DNA of 64,000 nt from Leptospira jelokensis (GCF_004769635.1 NZ_RQGH01000026.1:496001-560000); one strand, 5' to 3'; numbered from the stretch's first letter, positions 44,666-55,165 are shown. The notes: generated from the letters alone by a model not told the origin. Made by a program: numbers and translations.

Positions 44666-45861
44666 CGACAACAAAACCTAACAATTCAATTTGTACTCAT
44701 TTTGGAACTTGTGGTGGTTGCAATTACCTGGATATCGATTACACAAAAGAACTTCGTAAAAAAGAACAAAACATCAAAGAACTGTTTAAAACATACCGCC
44801 ACGTAGAATTTAAAACCATTGTTCCCAGTCCTTCCCCTGAGTACTACCGTCACAAAATCCAACTTCCCTTTGGCCGTCGTAATGTAGGAAACAAAACCTT
44901 ACTCACACTTGGACTTTTTAATAAAGAAGCATCCTTTGTGCTCGACCAAACAGAATGCCAAATCCAAGACCCAGGGCTCACAGAAGTGGCACTTGCCGTC
45001 AAACAATGGGCTAGGCGAGAAGGTTTGTTACCTTATAACGAAAAATCCAAACGTGGGATGATGAAATACCTTGTGGCAAGAAAATCAATTTCCACAGGGG
45101 AAATCATTTTAGGAATTGTTACCGCCAAAGAAGACCTTCCCCATGCAAAGGATGCATCCAAAAGACTTCACACTGCCATCCAAAATCGAATTGGGAAAAC
45201 AGGTAAGTTTGGAAAACTAGTAGGTATCATTCACAACATCAATACCAAACACACCACCATGGCACTTGGACGCGAAGAACATCTGTTATGGGGTAGGCCG
45301 TACATCCACGAACATTTTGGAAAACATAAGTTCCGTGTAGGACTTTCCACTTTTTTACAAGTAAACCCCATCCAAACACCTAGTTTGTACAATTTGGTAT
45401 TAGATGAAATCGAGAAGGATTCGCGGGTGATTGATGCCTATTCTGGAATCGGAACAATTTCGTTTTGGATCGCAAACCAATCGAAAGAAGTTCTTGGAAT
45501 CGAAGAAAATCCAAATTCTCACAGAACAGCACTCGAATCTTTAAAATACAACAAAGTACATAATGTTCGGTTTCGAAAAGGCAGAGTTGCAGAAGTATTA
45601 CCAACCCTTTTTGGAAAAAATTACGACACCATCGTCCTCGACCCTCCAAGAACTGGCCTCGGCCAAGATGTGATCGAATCCATCCTTGGTATGGGTTTCA
45701 AAAAAATAGTTTATGTATCTTGTGATCCATTGAGTCTCAGGGAAGATTCCATATTACTCACAAAACAGTATTTTTTAAATTCCTTACAACCCGTTGATAT
45801 GTTTCCAAGAACTGACCATGTGGAAACCGTTGCCGTTTTTCGGAACAAAAATCTCACATAA
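44662..45861 (+). CDS. TrmA/RumA-family RNA (uracil-5-)-methyltransferase
   Basis: The 399-residue enzyme makes m5U in rRNA or tRNA. Near its N-terminus CTHFGTCGGC, with a further Cys at about residue 105 (TECQI), gives the [4Fe-4S] site. It has no TRAM domain. The SAM-binding YSGIGTISFW near residue 275, TIVLDPPRTGLG near 345, and SCDPLSLRED near 365 with the catalytic Cys follow. It is coupled to pyrD by ATGA. The exact target base is not known. It ends at the convergent GMC gene with a small overlap. Confidence 0.9.
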   Translation: MTTTKPNNSICTHFGTCGGCNYLDIDYTKELRKKEQNIKELFKTYRHVEFKTIVPSPSPEYYRHKIQLPFGRRNVGNKTLLTLGLFNKEASFVLDQTECQIQDPGLTEVALAVKQWARREGLLPYNEKSKRGMMKYLVARKSISTGEIILGIVTAKEDLPHAKDASKRLHTAIQNRIGKTGKFGKLVGIIHNINTKHTTMALGREEHLLWGRPYIHEHFGKHKFRVGLSTFLQVNPIQTPSLYNLVLDEIEKDSRVIDAYSGIGTISFWIANQSKEVLGIEENPNSHRTALESLKYNKVHNVRFRKGRVAEVLPTLFGKNYDTIVLDPPRTGLGQDVIESILGMGFKKIVYVSCDPLSLREDSILLTKQYFLNSLQPVDMFPRTDHVETVAVFRNKNLT

Positions 45862-47410
45862 CGTCTGCTACAAATTCGGATGCCTTTTTGCTAAATGCCA
45901 TAATGGTAAAACTGGGATCCACACTCACTCCCGTGGGAAACACAGAGGAATCGGCCACAAACAGATTTTGAAATCCGTGGACTTGGTGTTTGGAATTGAC
46001 CACAGAGTGTTCCGATGATTTTCCCATCCGGCAACCTCCCGCTGGGTGTGGGGCTGCCATTGGAAATTCTGCTGGCCTCCAAGCCAGAGAATCAATTTCC
46101 TCTTTTTTAGGTAACTTCGAAAATTTTCTAAGTTTCATCCCAGCAAGGAATACCTCTTTGGCACCCGCTTCAAAATTAAGTTTCATCTGTTTGTAAGTAA
46201 GATCGCTGAATATCTGTTTGGTGGTTTTCCCAAAGGGATAGTTTACTTTCGTTTTTCCAAAAAAGTCCACTTGTATCGAACCAAGTTCTCCTTCCACATC
46301 ATCAATCCAACCGATGGTCCCACCTAGATGCTCCAATTGTTTCATATAATGGAAATGGTCTTTGCCAAAACTTGGCAACAAAGCGGCAAGGGTTGCTGGT
46401 TGCAATTGGTTTGGCATGAGCATGTAGCCACCTTCTTTGTAGGATCCATTTTGGAATTTTGCCAAACGGAAACCCTCCACACCATAGGCCGCAGGGATAT
46501 TCCGCCACTGGACAATCGGCTCTTCATATAACGCGTGTACCATGGGAGAAGGATTGATTGCTAAAAATTCACCGAGGGCAGGTAATCTTTTTTTTAAACC
46601 ATTCTTTAACAGAAACTTACTACTCCCAAACCCTCCTGCCGAAACACAAACCGCTTTCGATAAAAACCGAAGTTTGGTTTGGGTTGGTCTTAAGGTTCTT
46701 CTGTCGATGGCAACTGCAACAAGTCCCTTTACTTGGTTTCCCAGGATTTCCAATCGTTCCGCTCGCAAATCCGTGTACACATCGGTTCCCAATCGAACGG
46801 CACTTGGGATATGAGTGATGAGTTGGGACTGTTTGGCACCAAAAAGGCAACCTTGCATGCAGTGGCCTGACTTTTGGCAATTTTTCCTGGCTTGTGGTAC
46901 GGCATGCCCTTCCCAACCCAATCGCTTTGATGCGTTCCGAAACAATCGATTCATAGGATTGAAGTATTCTTCTGTGGCAGGAGATACATGTAAGTCAGTT
47001 TCCAATTCATTCCAATAGGGATTTAGTTCTTCAGGAAGATGGTGTTCGATCCCATACTTTCGATTCCACAAAAGGAGTCGGTCTTCAGGTGTTCTATAAC
47101 TATCAGCCCAGTAGTGGACTGATGCCCCACCTAAATTATTTCCATACACAAGATTGATCCCACCATCACTCGTTGTATGGAAATTCCTTTCCGCAGAAAC
47201 TTTTCCTGCCATATTCAATTCATGATTATCAAAAGTACCAGTATGGTAATTCCCACCTTGTTCGAGTAATGCGACCTTAAATCCCTTCTTTGATAGTTCA
47301 TAGGCCATCGTTGCCCCACCACAACCGGACCCAATCACAACAACATCAACTTGGATCACTTCCCCCGGTTCGTAACTTTTATAATCCCGATAGATCCCTG
47401 TTTTTTTCAT
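45854..47410 (-). CDS. GMC-family FAD-dependent oxidoreductase
   Basis: I use the ATG at 47410, which gives about 518 residues and lies one base after the preceding stop. It has a FAD-binding VVVIGSGCGGATMAYELSKK near residue 18, GMC-type motifs such as NYHTGTFDNHE and GASVHYWADSY, and a C-terminal GGCRMG then FVADSSVFPTGVSVDPSFTI. GMC enzymes oxidise alcohols, sugars or cholesterol-like substrates. No signal peptide is seen. With the small subunit gene upstream, a dehydrogenase of gluconate-2-dehydrogenase type is plausible. Confidence 0.88.
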   Translation of the reverse strand: MKKTGIYRDYKSYEPGEVIQVDVVVIGSGCGGATMAYELSKKGFKVALLEQGGNYHTGTFDNHELNMAGKVSAERNFHTTSDGGINLVYGNNLGGASVHYWADSYRTPEDRLLLWNRKYGIEHHLPEELNPYWNELETDLHVSPATEEYFNPMNRLFRNASKRLGWEGHAVPQARKNCQKSGHCMQGCLFGAKQSQLITHIPSAVRLGTDVYTDLRAERLEILGNQVKGLVAVAIDRRTLRPTQTKLRFLSKAVCVSAGGFGSSKFLLKNGLKKRLPALGEFLAINPSPMVHALYEEPIVQWRNIPAAYGVEGFRLAKFQNGSYKEGGYMLMPNQLQPATLAALLPSFGKDHFHYMKQLEHLGGTIGWIDDVEGELGSIQVDFFGKTKVNYPFGKTTKQIFSDLTYKQMKLNFEAGAKEVFLAGMKLRKFSKLPKKEEIDSLAWRPAEFPMAAPHPAGGCRMGKSSEHSVVNSKHQVHGFQNLFVADSSVFPTGVSVDPSFTIMAFSKKASEFVADVM

Positions 47411-47411
47411 C

Positions 47412-47939
47412 TTATACCGAATCCCCTTTTCGTAAGTGTTGGTAATGGAGGCGGGCTTCACTCCATTTTTCTGGAGGATTGGCAAAAGGACCTGGGTAGG
47501 AAATCGAATCCCAAGTGGACTTATGGCCATAGTAAACGAGAAACACCAAAAGTTTTAGATTGCCCACAACCGCCCGCACGGTATCTGATTCCGTTTCTGA
47601 AATCGATTCCAAAAATTGAATCCTTTCAGCTTTCTCCAAATTGGAAAAACACCGAAATTTCCCATAAAAGAAAGGTAGGTATTCCAAAACCATGACTGCG
47701 GAATGGAAATCTTCTTGGATCTCATCAGCCACAAAATACAATTCCTCATCCAATCTTCGCATAACACTTGCTTCTTCTAAGTTAGGCATCCCTGGTTCTT
47801 CGATGGGTAACACTACTTCCGAAAATTTAGTAACCGTTTTGATTTCTGAATCACTAAAATAAAAATATTTGATTTTGGATTTGATTCCAGCGCAAAATAA
47901 TAAGAGTGCGAGAAAAGACTTTCTAGAGATAGAATACAT
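47412..47939 (-). CDS. Gluconate 2-dehydrogenase subunit 3-like protein
   Basis: The 175-residue helical protein has a hydrophobic N-terminal stretch (SFLALLLFCAG) and a core pattern VVLPIEEPGMPN with RLDEELYFV and W-rich C-terminus, as in the small subunit of gluconate-type dehydrogenases. It immediately precedes the GMC gene and overlaps the nitrilase-family gene by 17 bases, so all three are likely one operon. The call is by pattern and context; no cytochrome subunit is seen. Confidence 0.6.
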   Translation of the reverse strand: MYSISRKSFLALLLFCAGIKSKIKYFYFSDSEIKTVTKFSEVVLPIEEPGMPNLEEASVMRRLDEELYFVADEIQEDFHSAVMVLEYLPFFYGKFRCFSNLEKAERIQFLESISETESDTVRAVVGNLKLLVFLVYYGHKSTWDSISYPGPFANPPEKWSEARLHYQHLRKGDSV

Positions 47940-49071
47940 ACAACCTTCCTTGGACCTTTTCTTCTTTTACCAAATTGTTCAATGGTTTTCCCAAATATTG
48001 TAAAAAGGCATCACCTGAAGCGGTCATATCCCAAATCTCTCCGCGAAAAAATACATTCATGCCCAATTTAACATTTGGGATTTTGAGACGTCCAAGCATT
48101 GCATATTTTTTCCACGCCAACTTTTCTGTGATCGTTCCAATGTCTTTGGGATTCACATCTTTTGGATTCGCATAACCATTGTAACCATTCCATTTTTCCG
48201 ACCAAACTTCTTTTGGTGCGACAAAAGAAGGGACGGCCAATAATTCAGCCTCTGATTGTGTTAGCTCTTTGTAAACTTCCGGAAACCAAGAATCAGCACA
48301 TACCATTGTGTACAATTTCCCAAGTGGTGTTCTGAAGACAGGATTTTCATCTAACTTCCCTTCACTTAAAAATTGTTTTTCTTCTGCAATGGGAAAAAGT
48401 TTACGAACAATTTGTTCATCCACACGACCATCAGGATGAAAATAAAAACTCACATTTTCAAGGGGTCCATCGGTTGGTGTGATCTTTCCTTCCACCACTT
48501 TGGGATGGGGCAAAACAATTGAGCCTGCGACAATTGCCACTCGGTATTCACGAGCAAGACGTGAAAAAATCGTCTGGTAACGATCGGTCATTTGCCAAGC
48601 CTTCATCCGAAAGAGAGTTTCTTTTAGGTGATCAGTAGAATAAGAGGGGCTAAACACATAATGCCAAAGGAAGGAACCAATGTTTTGTTTCACCAATTCT
48701 TCCATGGCTTCAGTGATGGTTTCTTTTTCAAAAATGGATTTGTCTTCCGTTGTTACCACAAGCCATGTGCCGATGTATTCGGGTAAAACAATGATGGTTC
48801 GGTCGACAAAGATGTTTTCGTTTTCTTTTGCCTTTTGGAAGTATTCTCTTACACTTGTATAAAAACTTTCTTCTGTGGCGTAACTGTATTTGTTCAGATA
48901 GGGTTCGATCCCAATGACTGTGCCTCGTTTTCCTTTCCCTTCACTTTGCAGGTAGAGATTTGGTTTCGGAAGTTTCACCAAAAGAGCCGTGTGATCTAGG
49001 GGTTGTTTTTTGCATTGGAGTGTCAAAATCGTTAGGCTTAGAAAAACAGAAAAAGAGACAAAAAAACGCAT
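47923..49071 (-). CDS. Nitrilase-family (carbon-nitrogen hydrolase) lipoprotein
   Basis: This 382-residue protein has a lipoprotein signal with lipobox TLQC, so the enzyme is predicted at the membrane or outside the cytoplasm, which is unusual. The catalytic set appears as Glu98 (VLPEYIG), a Lys in RKLFPIAEE, and Cys in MVCADSW. Carbon-nitrogen hydrolases cleave amides or nitriles or transfer acyl groups. The target is unknown; apolipoprotein N-acyltransferase is not a good fit, as there are no membrane helices. Confidence 0.82.
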   Translation of the reverse strand: MRFFVSFSVFLSLTILTLQCKKQPLDHTALLVKLPKPNLYLQSEGKGKRGTVIGIEPYLNKYSYATEESFYTSVREYFQKAKENENIFVDRTIIVLPEYIGTWLVVTTEDKSIFEKETITEAMEELVKQNIGSFLWHYVFSPSYSTDHLKETLFRMKAWQMTDRYQTIFSRLAREYRVAIVAGSIVLPHPKVVEGKITPTDGPLENVSFYFHPDGRVDEQIVRKLFPIAEEKQFLSEGKLDENPVFRTPLGKLYTMVCADSWFPEVYKELTQSEAELLAVPSFVAPKEVWSEKWNGYNGYANPKDVNPKDIGTITEKLAWKKYAMLGRLKIPNVKLGMNVFFRGEIWDMTASGDAFLQYLGKPLNNLVKEEKVQGRLYVFYL

Positions 49072-49152
49072 CCACCAAATCTACTACACAACTTCGTTTC
49101 AGACAATATTTAATTGTGTTCTTAGTTTTTTCTTTTATTTTGACCTTATTCT

Positions 49153-50361
49153 ATGAAAGAGAAACCTGCTCCCAAAAAAATCGTTCTCGCTTACTCAGGT
49201 GGACTCGACACCTCCGTCATCCTTGCTTGGTTGAAAGATACCTATGGTTGTGAAGTCATCGCTTTTTGCGCCGACGTAGGCCAAAAAGAAGAACTAACAG
49301 GCCTAGAAGAAAAAGGAAAAAATACAGGAGCTTCCAAGGTTTACATCCAAGACCTACGTTTGGAATTTGCTCGCGATTTTATTTTCCCTGCAATCAGAGG
49401 GAATGCCATTTATGAAATGCGATACTTACTTGGAACCTCACTAGCACGCCCTCTCATTGCAAAGGCAATGGCTGAGGTTGCCAAAACAGAAGGAGCAGAT
49501 GCTTTCTCCCATGGTGCCACAGGAAAAGGAAACGACCAAGTTCGTTTCGAACTCACCTTCAAAGCACTTTCGCCTAACTTACAAATCATTGCTCCATGGA
49601 GGACATGGAATTTTGGTGGCCGAGCAGATCTCATTGAATATGCTAAGAAAAAAGGAATTCCTGTTCCTGTAACGGCTGCTAAACCATACAGCATGGACAG
49701 AAACCTCATGCATCTATCCTTTGAAGGTGGAATTTTAGAAGACCCTTTCAATGAACCGAAGGAAGATATGTTTATCCTCACTGTATCTCCAGAAAAAGCA
49801 CCTGACAAACCAACCTATTTGGAATTGGATTTTGAAAATGGTGACTGTGTTGCCATTGATGGTAAAAAAATGAACCCACTGGAAGTGATGGAAACCTTAA
49901 ATGATTTAGGTGGAAAAAACGGAGTGGGACGAGTGGACATTGTTGAAAACAGATTGGTGGGCATCAAGTCTCGCGGAGTGTATGAAACCCCAGGTGGAAC
50001 CATCCTTCACATTGCTCACCGTGACCTCGAATCCATCACTCTTGACCGTGATACCCAACACAAAAAAGACGAACTATCACAAGAGTTTGCTCGTTACATT
50101 TACAATGGCCAATGGTATTCCAACCAAATGAATGCCCTTCGCGCTTATATGGATTACACACAAAAGTATGTGAATGGAACCGTTCGTATCAAATTGTACA
50201 AAGGAAGTTGTACGGTTGTGGGAAGAAAATCCAACAAATCATTGTATAACGCAGGTCTTTCTACTTTTGAAAAGGAAGAATTGTACAACCAATATGATGC
50301 CGAAGGGTTTATCAACTTGTACGGTCTACCAATGAAAGAATGGGCTAGGGTGAACCATTAA
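49153..50361 (+). CDS. argG: Argininosuccinate synthase
   Basis: ArgG joins citrulline and aspartate using ATP, the next-to-last step of arginine synthesis. The 402-residue length fits. The N-terminal P-loop-like [16 protein letters not shown] near residue 12-26 binds ATP, and [21 protein letters not shown] near 112 and [15 protein letters not shown] near 177 are typical. The argG start follows a T-rich stretch without a strong SD. It lies one base upstream of coaD. Confidence 0.97.
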   Translation: MKEKPAPKKIVLAYSGGLDTSVILAWLKDTYGCEVIAFCADVGQKEELTGLEEKGKNTGASKVYIQDLRLEFARDFIFPAIRGNAIYEMRYLLGTSLARPLIAKAMAEVAKTEGADAFSHGATGKGNDQVRFELTFKALSPNLQIIAPWRTWNFGGRADLIEYAKKKGIPVPVTAAKPYSMDRNLMHLSFEGGILEDPFNEPKEDMFILTVSPEKAPDKPTYLELDFENGDCVAIDGKKMNPLEVMETLNDLGGKNGVGRVDIVENRLVGIKSRGVYETPGGTILHIAHRDLESITLDRDTQHKKDELSQEFARYIYNGQWYSNQMNALRAYMDYTQKYVNGTVRIKLYKGSCTVVGRKSNKSLYNAGLSTFEKEELYNQYDAEGFINLYGLPMKEWARVNH

Positions 50362-50362
50362 G

Positions 50363-50845
50363 ATGAAAAATATCGCCGTATACCCAGGTTCATTTGATCC
50401 ATTTACGAATGGGCATTTAGACATCATACGGCGAGCCCACCCTCTTTTTGAAGAGATCATCATCGCTGTTGCCATCAATTCCAAAAAGACATCTCTTTTT
50501 TCTCCTGAAGAACGAGTGGAGATGATCGGGAAGGTCTTTCATGGTTGGGACAAAATCAAAATTGATTCGTTTGAAGGCCTTACCGTGGATTACTGTAAGG
50601 AAAAAAATTCAAGAGTCATCCTTCGTGGGCTTCGCGCCGTCACCGATTTTGATTATGAATATGCGATATCACTCATGAACAAAAAATTAGCCCCCGAAAT
50701 TGAAACTTATTTCTTAATGGCCGACAATGAGTATTCTTTTGTGTCCTCTACAATCGTCAAAGAAGTAGCAAGGCATGGTAGAGCAGTATCCAACCAAGTC
50801 CCCGATGTGGTCGGCGAAGCACTTGTGAAAAAATTTTCCGTTTGA
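50363..50845 (+). CDS. coaD: Phosphopantetheine adenylyltransferase
   Basis: CoaD makes dephospho-CoA from 4'-phosphopantetheine and ATP. The 160-residue protein has [15 protein letters not shown] near residue 7-21 with the TxGH nucleotide motif, [13 protein letters not shown] near 89, and [12 protein letters not shown] near 128. The gene begins one base after argG and is likely co-transcribed. This is an essential step and the length is as expected. Confidence 0.97.
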   Translation: MKNIAVYPGSFDPFTNGHLDIIRRAHPLFEEIIIAVAINSKKTSLFSPEERVEMIGKVFHGWDKIKIDSFEGLTVDYCKEKNSRVILRGLRAVTDFDYEYAISLMNKKLAPEIETYFLMADNEYSFVSSTIVKEVARHGRAVSNQVPDVVGEALVKKFSV

Positions 50846-50863
50846 TCGGAACCTTGAGGGTCT

Positions 50864-52972
50864 ATGAAAACTCGTTCTTCTGCATTTTACGGTTTCACAT
50901 TGCTTTTGTTTGGATCCTTGGGGTATTTTTTACTCCAAGCTGGCAGTGTTTTGGAAACTGCAAAAAATCTAACAGTCACAGCGAGTGAACACTTAGACAC
51001 AGAAAATTTTTTCAATCGTTTCCACCATCCTCTCGCATTACTCTTCATCCAAATCATTGTGGTTTGCGGGTCTGCTCGTTTTGTCGGATACCTTTTCACA
51101 AGAAAACTAAAACAACCTTCCGTGATGGGAGAAATTGTGGCAGGGATTTTACTTGGGCCATCGCTTCTTGGGTATTACTTCCCGGAAACCATGGGATTCT
51201 TATTCCCCCAAGCAAGTCTTCCCACTCTTGGCACCTTAAGCCAAATTGGCCTCGTTTTGTTTATGTTCATCATTGGGATGGAGTTAGACCTTTCGGTTCT
51301 TAAAAACAAAGCCCATTCAGCGATTATCATCAGTCATGCGAGTATCATTTTTCCCTTCTTTTTGGGAATGATGTTGGCGTATTATTTTTATACAGATTAT
51401 GCACCAGAGAATGTAGGATTTTTATCCTTTTCTCTTTTTATGGGAATTGCGATGAGTATCACGGCTTTTCCCGTTCTCGCAAGAATTTTACAAGAACGGA
51501 ACCTCACAAGAACTCCGCTTGGTGCTATGGTCCTGACTTGTGCCGCTGCAGATGATATCACCGCTTGGATCCTACTTGCGATCATTGTGACAATTTCCAA
51601 AGCGGGAAACCTGAACACGGCATTATTCACGATTGGACTTTCCTTTGCTTACATACTCACCATGATTTATCTTGTGGCACCCTTTCTCAAACGGCTGGGT
51701 TCTATTTATATCTCCCGTGAAAACCTCACAAGAACAGCCGTTGCCCTCATTTTGATGATTTTATTTTTATCATCCTTAACAACCGAAGTCATTGGCATCC
51801 ATGCCTTGTTTGGTGCCTTCCTTGCGGGAGTGATCATGCCTGCAGAAGGGAACTTAAAAAAACTCATCGCAGAAAAAATTGAAGACATTGCTGTGATTCT
51901 ATTCCTTCCGATTTTTTTTGTCATCACTGGTCTCAGAACCGAAGTGACCCTTTTGAATGGCTCACACCTTTGGCTTGTGTTCGGTTTGGTTTTACTCGTT
52001 GCAGTGGTTGGAAAATTTTTAGGAAGTGCGTTTGCTGCAAGGGTTGCGGGTTCCAATTGGGAAGACTCACTTTCCATTGGGGCACTTATGAATACGCGTG
52101 GCCTTATGGAACTTGTCGTTCTTAATATTGGCTATGACCTCGGAATCCTCAGTCCAGAAATCTTTGCCGTCTTTGTCCTAATGGCCCTCGTGACCACACT
52201 TTCTACGGGCCCACTCCTTGATGGAATCCAAAAGTTTTTTTCAAAAACGGCTGCTACCAGTTATCCAGAAAAACCATCTGATAGCAAACTCCGAGTCCTT
52301 GTCGCTTTTGCCCAAGAAAAAATGGGAAAAAGTTTGGTTCGATTTGCCTTTTCCCTTTCCGGAAACCAAAAGAAAAATTTAGAAATCATTGCCTTACATA
52401 TTTCGCCTAACGATTCCCTGTCGAACGAGGAAATTCGAAAGTATCGTGATGCGAGCTTCGAAGCGATTCGCCAAACAGGAGCAAGTTTAGGAACCCAAGT
52501 CCAAACCGAATACCGTATCACAGACAATGTCACTTACGAGATTGTCAACTTTGCCAAAATCAAACATTCAGACATCCTACTGATTGGAGCTGCAAAACCT
52601 CTGTTTTCTCGCAGTTACACTGGTGGGAAAATCAAAGGGATTCTGAATTATTGTCCGGCAACTGTGGGTGTTCTCATTGACAATGGACTCGAAACCATTG
52701 AAAGAGTGGGCATTCTTTACAAGGGGGATAAAGATCCCATCCTTGGTTTTGCACAGAAACTCACTTCCTTAAAGGGAATGAAATCAAACAAAATTAAGGT
52801 GGAGAACCTCATCCAACCAGAAACAGATCTCAATCCTTACCCCATTGCCGTAAGCCAAATCACTGGGTACTCCCTCATTCTGATCGATCTGAATGTTTGG
52901 GAAGAATTGGGATTTGAAAAAATGGACCTCCTCCCCACCTCTTTCCTGTTGGTACGTTTTTTAACCACTTAA
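50864..52972 (+). CDS. CPA2-type cation:proton antiporter with C-terminal USP-like domain
   Basis: The 702-residue protein has a membrane domain of about twelve helices at residues 5-440. It holds AGILLGPSLLGYYFPE, QIGLVLFMFIIGMELDL, and the CAAADDITAWILL pair of Asp residues typical of CPA2 antiporters. The cytoplasmic tail (about 450-702) fits a universal-stress-like domain with ADNVT and ILLIGAAK-type strands. It probably exchanges Na+ or K+ for protons. The tail may bind nucleotide and gate transport. A 19-base gap follows coaD. Confidence 0.9.
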   Translation: MKTRSSAFYGFTLLLFGSLGYFLLQAGSVLETAKNLTVTASEHLDTENFFNRFHHPLALLFIQIIVVCGSARFVGYLFTRKLKQPSVMGEIVAGILLGPSLLGYYFPETMGFLFPQASLPTLGTLSQIGLVLFMFIIGMELDLSVLKNKAHSAIIISHASIIFPFFLGMMLAYYFYTDYAPENVGFLSFSLFMGIAMSITAFPVLARILQERNLTRTPLGAMVLTCAAADDITAWILLAIIVTISKAGNLNTALFTIGLSFAYILTMIYLVAPFLKRLGSIYISRENLTRTAVALILMILFLSSLTTEVIGIHALFGAFLAGVIMPAEGNLKKLIAEKIEDIAVILFLPIFFVITGLRTEVTLLNGSHLWLVFGLVLLVAVVGKFLGSAFAARVAGSNWEDSLSIGALMNTRGLMELVVLNIGYDLGILSPEIFAVFVLMALVTTLSTGPLLDGIQKFFSKTAATSYPEKPSDSKLRVLVAFAQEKMGKSLVRFAFSLSGNQKKNLEIIALHISPNDSLSNEEIRKYRDASFEAIRQTGASLGTQVQTEYRITDNVTYEIVNFAKIKHSDILLIGAAKPLFSRSYTGGKIKGILNYCPATVGVLIDNGLETIERVGILYKGDKDPILGFAQKLTSLKGMKSNKIKVENLIQPETDLNPYPIAVSQITGYSLILIDLNVWEELGFEKMDLLPTSFLLVRFLTT

Positions 52973-53014
52973 AGATTCGATTGCTTTTTTCGGTTTCTCC
53001 AAGCAACTGGAGAT

Positions 53015-53428
53015 ATGGAAAGAACTTTTATCATGCTTAAACCCGATGCAGTGAAAAACAAACACATCGGGGACATCCTTCAAAGAATCGAAAAAGAAGG
53101 ATTTAAAATCCTAGGAATGAAATTCCTAAAACTGAGCCTTGAAGACGCAAAACAATTTTACGCAGTCCATGCGGCTCGTCCTTTTTACAATGACCTTTGC
53201 ACTTACATGGCATCAGGTCCAATCGTTGCTTGTGCTTTGGAACGTGACAATGCTGTTGCGCACTGGAGAGATGTGATTGGTGCTACTGATCCAAAAGAAG
53301 CAAAAGCAGGAACCATCCGCGCTCTTTTTGCAGAAAGTAAAGAAGCAAATGCTGTTCACGGTTCTGACTCTGTTGCGAACGCATTACAAGAGATTGCGTT
53401 TTTCTTCAAAGGTTACGAACTAAACTAA
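53015..53428 (+). CDS. ndk: Nucleoside diphosphate kinase
   Basis: Ndk moves phosphate from ATP to nucleoside diphosphates. The 137-residue protein has [20 protein letters not shown] at the start and the active-site His115 in [19 protein letters not shown] lies upstream of the ATG. Standard length. Confidence 0.97.
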
Positions 53429-53446
53429 GCATCCAACAAAACTAAA

Positions 53447-53472
53447 GATCGGTTCGATTAAAAGAACCGGTC
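53447..53472 (+). other. Hairpin between ndk and the prenyl synthase gene
   Basis: GATCGGTTC pairs with GAACCGGTC (one G-U) across an 8-base loop, ending 9 bases before a GTG start that has no SD. It may end the ndk transcript or limit translation of the next gene. No T-run follows. Confidence 0.4.
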
Positions 53473-53481
53473 TCACAGATC

Positions 53482-54405
53482 GTGCCAAATTCTTTTACTG
53501 ACATCTTACAAAACTCCAAACAACTTTTTGATTCTTTTTTTACTTCCTACACACCAAACCTTTTTTCTCCTAGAACTCGCATAACAGACGCATGCTTGTA
53601 TAGTTTAGAAGCAGGTGGAAAAAGAGTAAGACCGATATTTGTCATCAATTCCTTTTATGATTCGAACGAATTGCCAAATTCGATTTCCGAAGTTAGCAAT
53701 CATTCAGTATTCCTTGCTTCCTTAGCGGTCGAATGCATCCATACCTACTCCCTCATTCACGACGATTTGCCTGCCATGGACAACGATGACACTCGCCGAG
53801 GAAAACCAACTTGCCACAAACAATTTGATGAAGCAACAGCCATCCTTGCAGGTGACACACTTAATTCTCTCAGTTTTTATCTACTCTCACTCATGGATAC
53901 AAATGATCCCCATCTCATACGAGACTCCATCCAAACCCTACACAAAGGTGCAGGCATGGCAGGGATGATCCAAGGGCAGATGGAAGACATCGAAGAAGAA
54001 AAAAATCCAAGCCTTACCAATAGAGAATCCAAACTCCACTCCATCCATGAGAAAAAAACAGGTGCTCTGATTGAATCTAGTTTTTTATTAGGGAACCGAT
54101 TGCGCCTCGACTGGAAGGAGAGAAAATCCGTACTTTCTAGTTATGCGAAAGAAATTGGACTTTTATTCCAAATCACCGATGATATCTTAGATGTTGAAGG
54201 AAATTTTGAAGAACTTGGCAAAACTCCAGGAAAAGATGCCAAGGCTGGTAAATTGACCTATCCAAGTTTATTCGGAATGGAAAAAGCGAAATCACTTCGT
54301 AAAGAATCTGTAGACAAAGCAATTTCGTTAGCAGAACAACTTCCTTCTTTGAACCATGAATTCTTTTTAGGATTACCAAAGTACATTGCAGAAAGAAAAA
54401 ATTAG
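53482..54405 (+). CDS. Polyprenyl synthase, farnesyl/geranylgeranyl diphosphate type
   Basis: The 307-residue enzyme condenses IPP with allylic diphosphates. It has EAGGKRVRPI near residue 42, the first Asp-rich HDDLPAMDNDDTRRG near 94-108, and the second DDILD near 233. The GTG start is supported only by the frame, as the SD is weak. The gene overlaps the TlyA-like gene by 20 bases. Chain length cannot be read with certainty, but the IspA-like pattern suggests C15. Confidence 0.9.
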   Translation: MPNSFTDILQNSKQLFDSFFTSYTPNLFSPRTRITDACLYSLEAGGKRVRPIFVINSFYDSNELPNSISEVSNHSVFLASLAVECIHTYSLIHDDLPAMDNDDTRRGKPTCHKQFDEATAILAGDTLNSLSFYLLSLMDTNDPHLIRDSIQTLHKGAGMAGMIQGQMEDIEEEKNPSLTNRESKLHSIHEKKTGALIESSFLLGNRLRLDWKERKSVLSSYAKEIGLLFQITDDILDVEGNFEELGKTPGKDAKAGKLTYPSLFGMEKAKSLRKESVDKAISLAEQLPSLNHEFFLGLPKYIAERKN

Positions 54406-55165
54406 ACTCGATGAATTCCTCGTTCGCGAAGGTTATGCGAAGGATATCAAATTTGCCCAATCTCTAATTCTTTCAGGTTCAGTCCTTATCAATGATACAA
54501 TAGTCTCCAAAGTGGGAAGCCTCGTCACAATCAAAGACAAAGTTCGCACAAAAGAAAAAATCAAAACCTACGTTTCTCGGGGTGCCTATAAACTTCTTGG
54601 AGCCTTTGAGAGTTGGAAAAAGATCCAAATCGAAGGGAAAACTTGTATAGATTTGGGGGCCTCAACGGGAGGATTCTGTCAGGTCCTTTTGGAAAAAGGA
54701 GCAGCAAAGGTATTTGCTGTGGATGTGGGATATGGGCAGTTGGCCCAAAAAATTGCCAATGATCCCAAGGTAGTGGTTTTTGACCGAACCCATTTGAAGG
54801 AGCTACCAACTCTTCCATTAGAACCACTCTCAGAGGAAACTTGGATCACAATGGACTTAAGTTTTATCTCTCTTGTACCAGTATTTGGGCATTTATTGCC
54901 TTTGTTTCAAAAATTTCCCCATGTCCATTGGAAAGGCATCACACTACTCAAACCTCAATTTGAAGTCCACCCTTCTAAACTTGAAAAAGGGATTTTGAAA
55001 AATTCGCATGATATAGGTTATACGATTAGATCGGTTTGGAGAAATATAAAAGCTATAAATCCAAATATTCGATTGAAAGGTTTAAAAGAATCTCCTATCC
55101 AAGGAGCAGATGGGAATCGTGAATTTTTGATTTATTGGGAAATAAAGAAAGTGGTTAGGCCATAA
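54386..55165 (+). CDS. TlyA-family RNA 2'-O-methyltransferase/hemolysin-like protein
   Basis: The 259-residue protein has an N-terminal S4 RNA-binding domain (about 1-65; IRLDEFLVREGYAK) and an FtsJ-like methyltransferase domain with DLGASTGGFCQVLLEKGA near residue 90 and MDLSFISLVP near 155. TlyA proteins methylate rRNA. It uses a TTG start inside the end of the prenyl synthase gene. The pair tlyA and ispA-like is common in bacteria. Confidence 0.9.
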   Translation: MQKEKIRLDEFLVREGYAKDIKFAQSLILSGSVLINDTIVSKVGSLVTIKDKVRTKEKIKTYVSRGAYKLLGAFESWKKIQIEGKTCIDLGASTGGFCQVLLEKGAAKVFAVDVGYGQLAQKIANDPKVVVFDRTHLKELPTLPLEPLSEETWITMDLSFISLVPVFGHLLPLFQKFPHVHWKGITLLKPQFEVHPSKLEKGILKNSHDIGYTIRSVWRNIKAINPNIRLKGLKESPIQGADGNREFLIYWEIKKVVRP

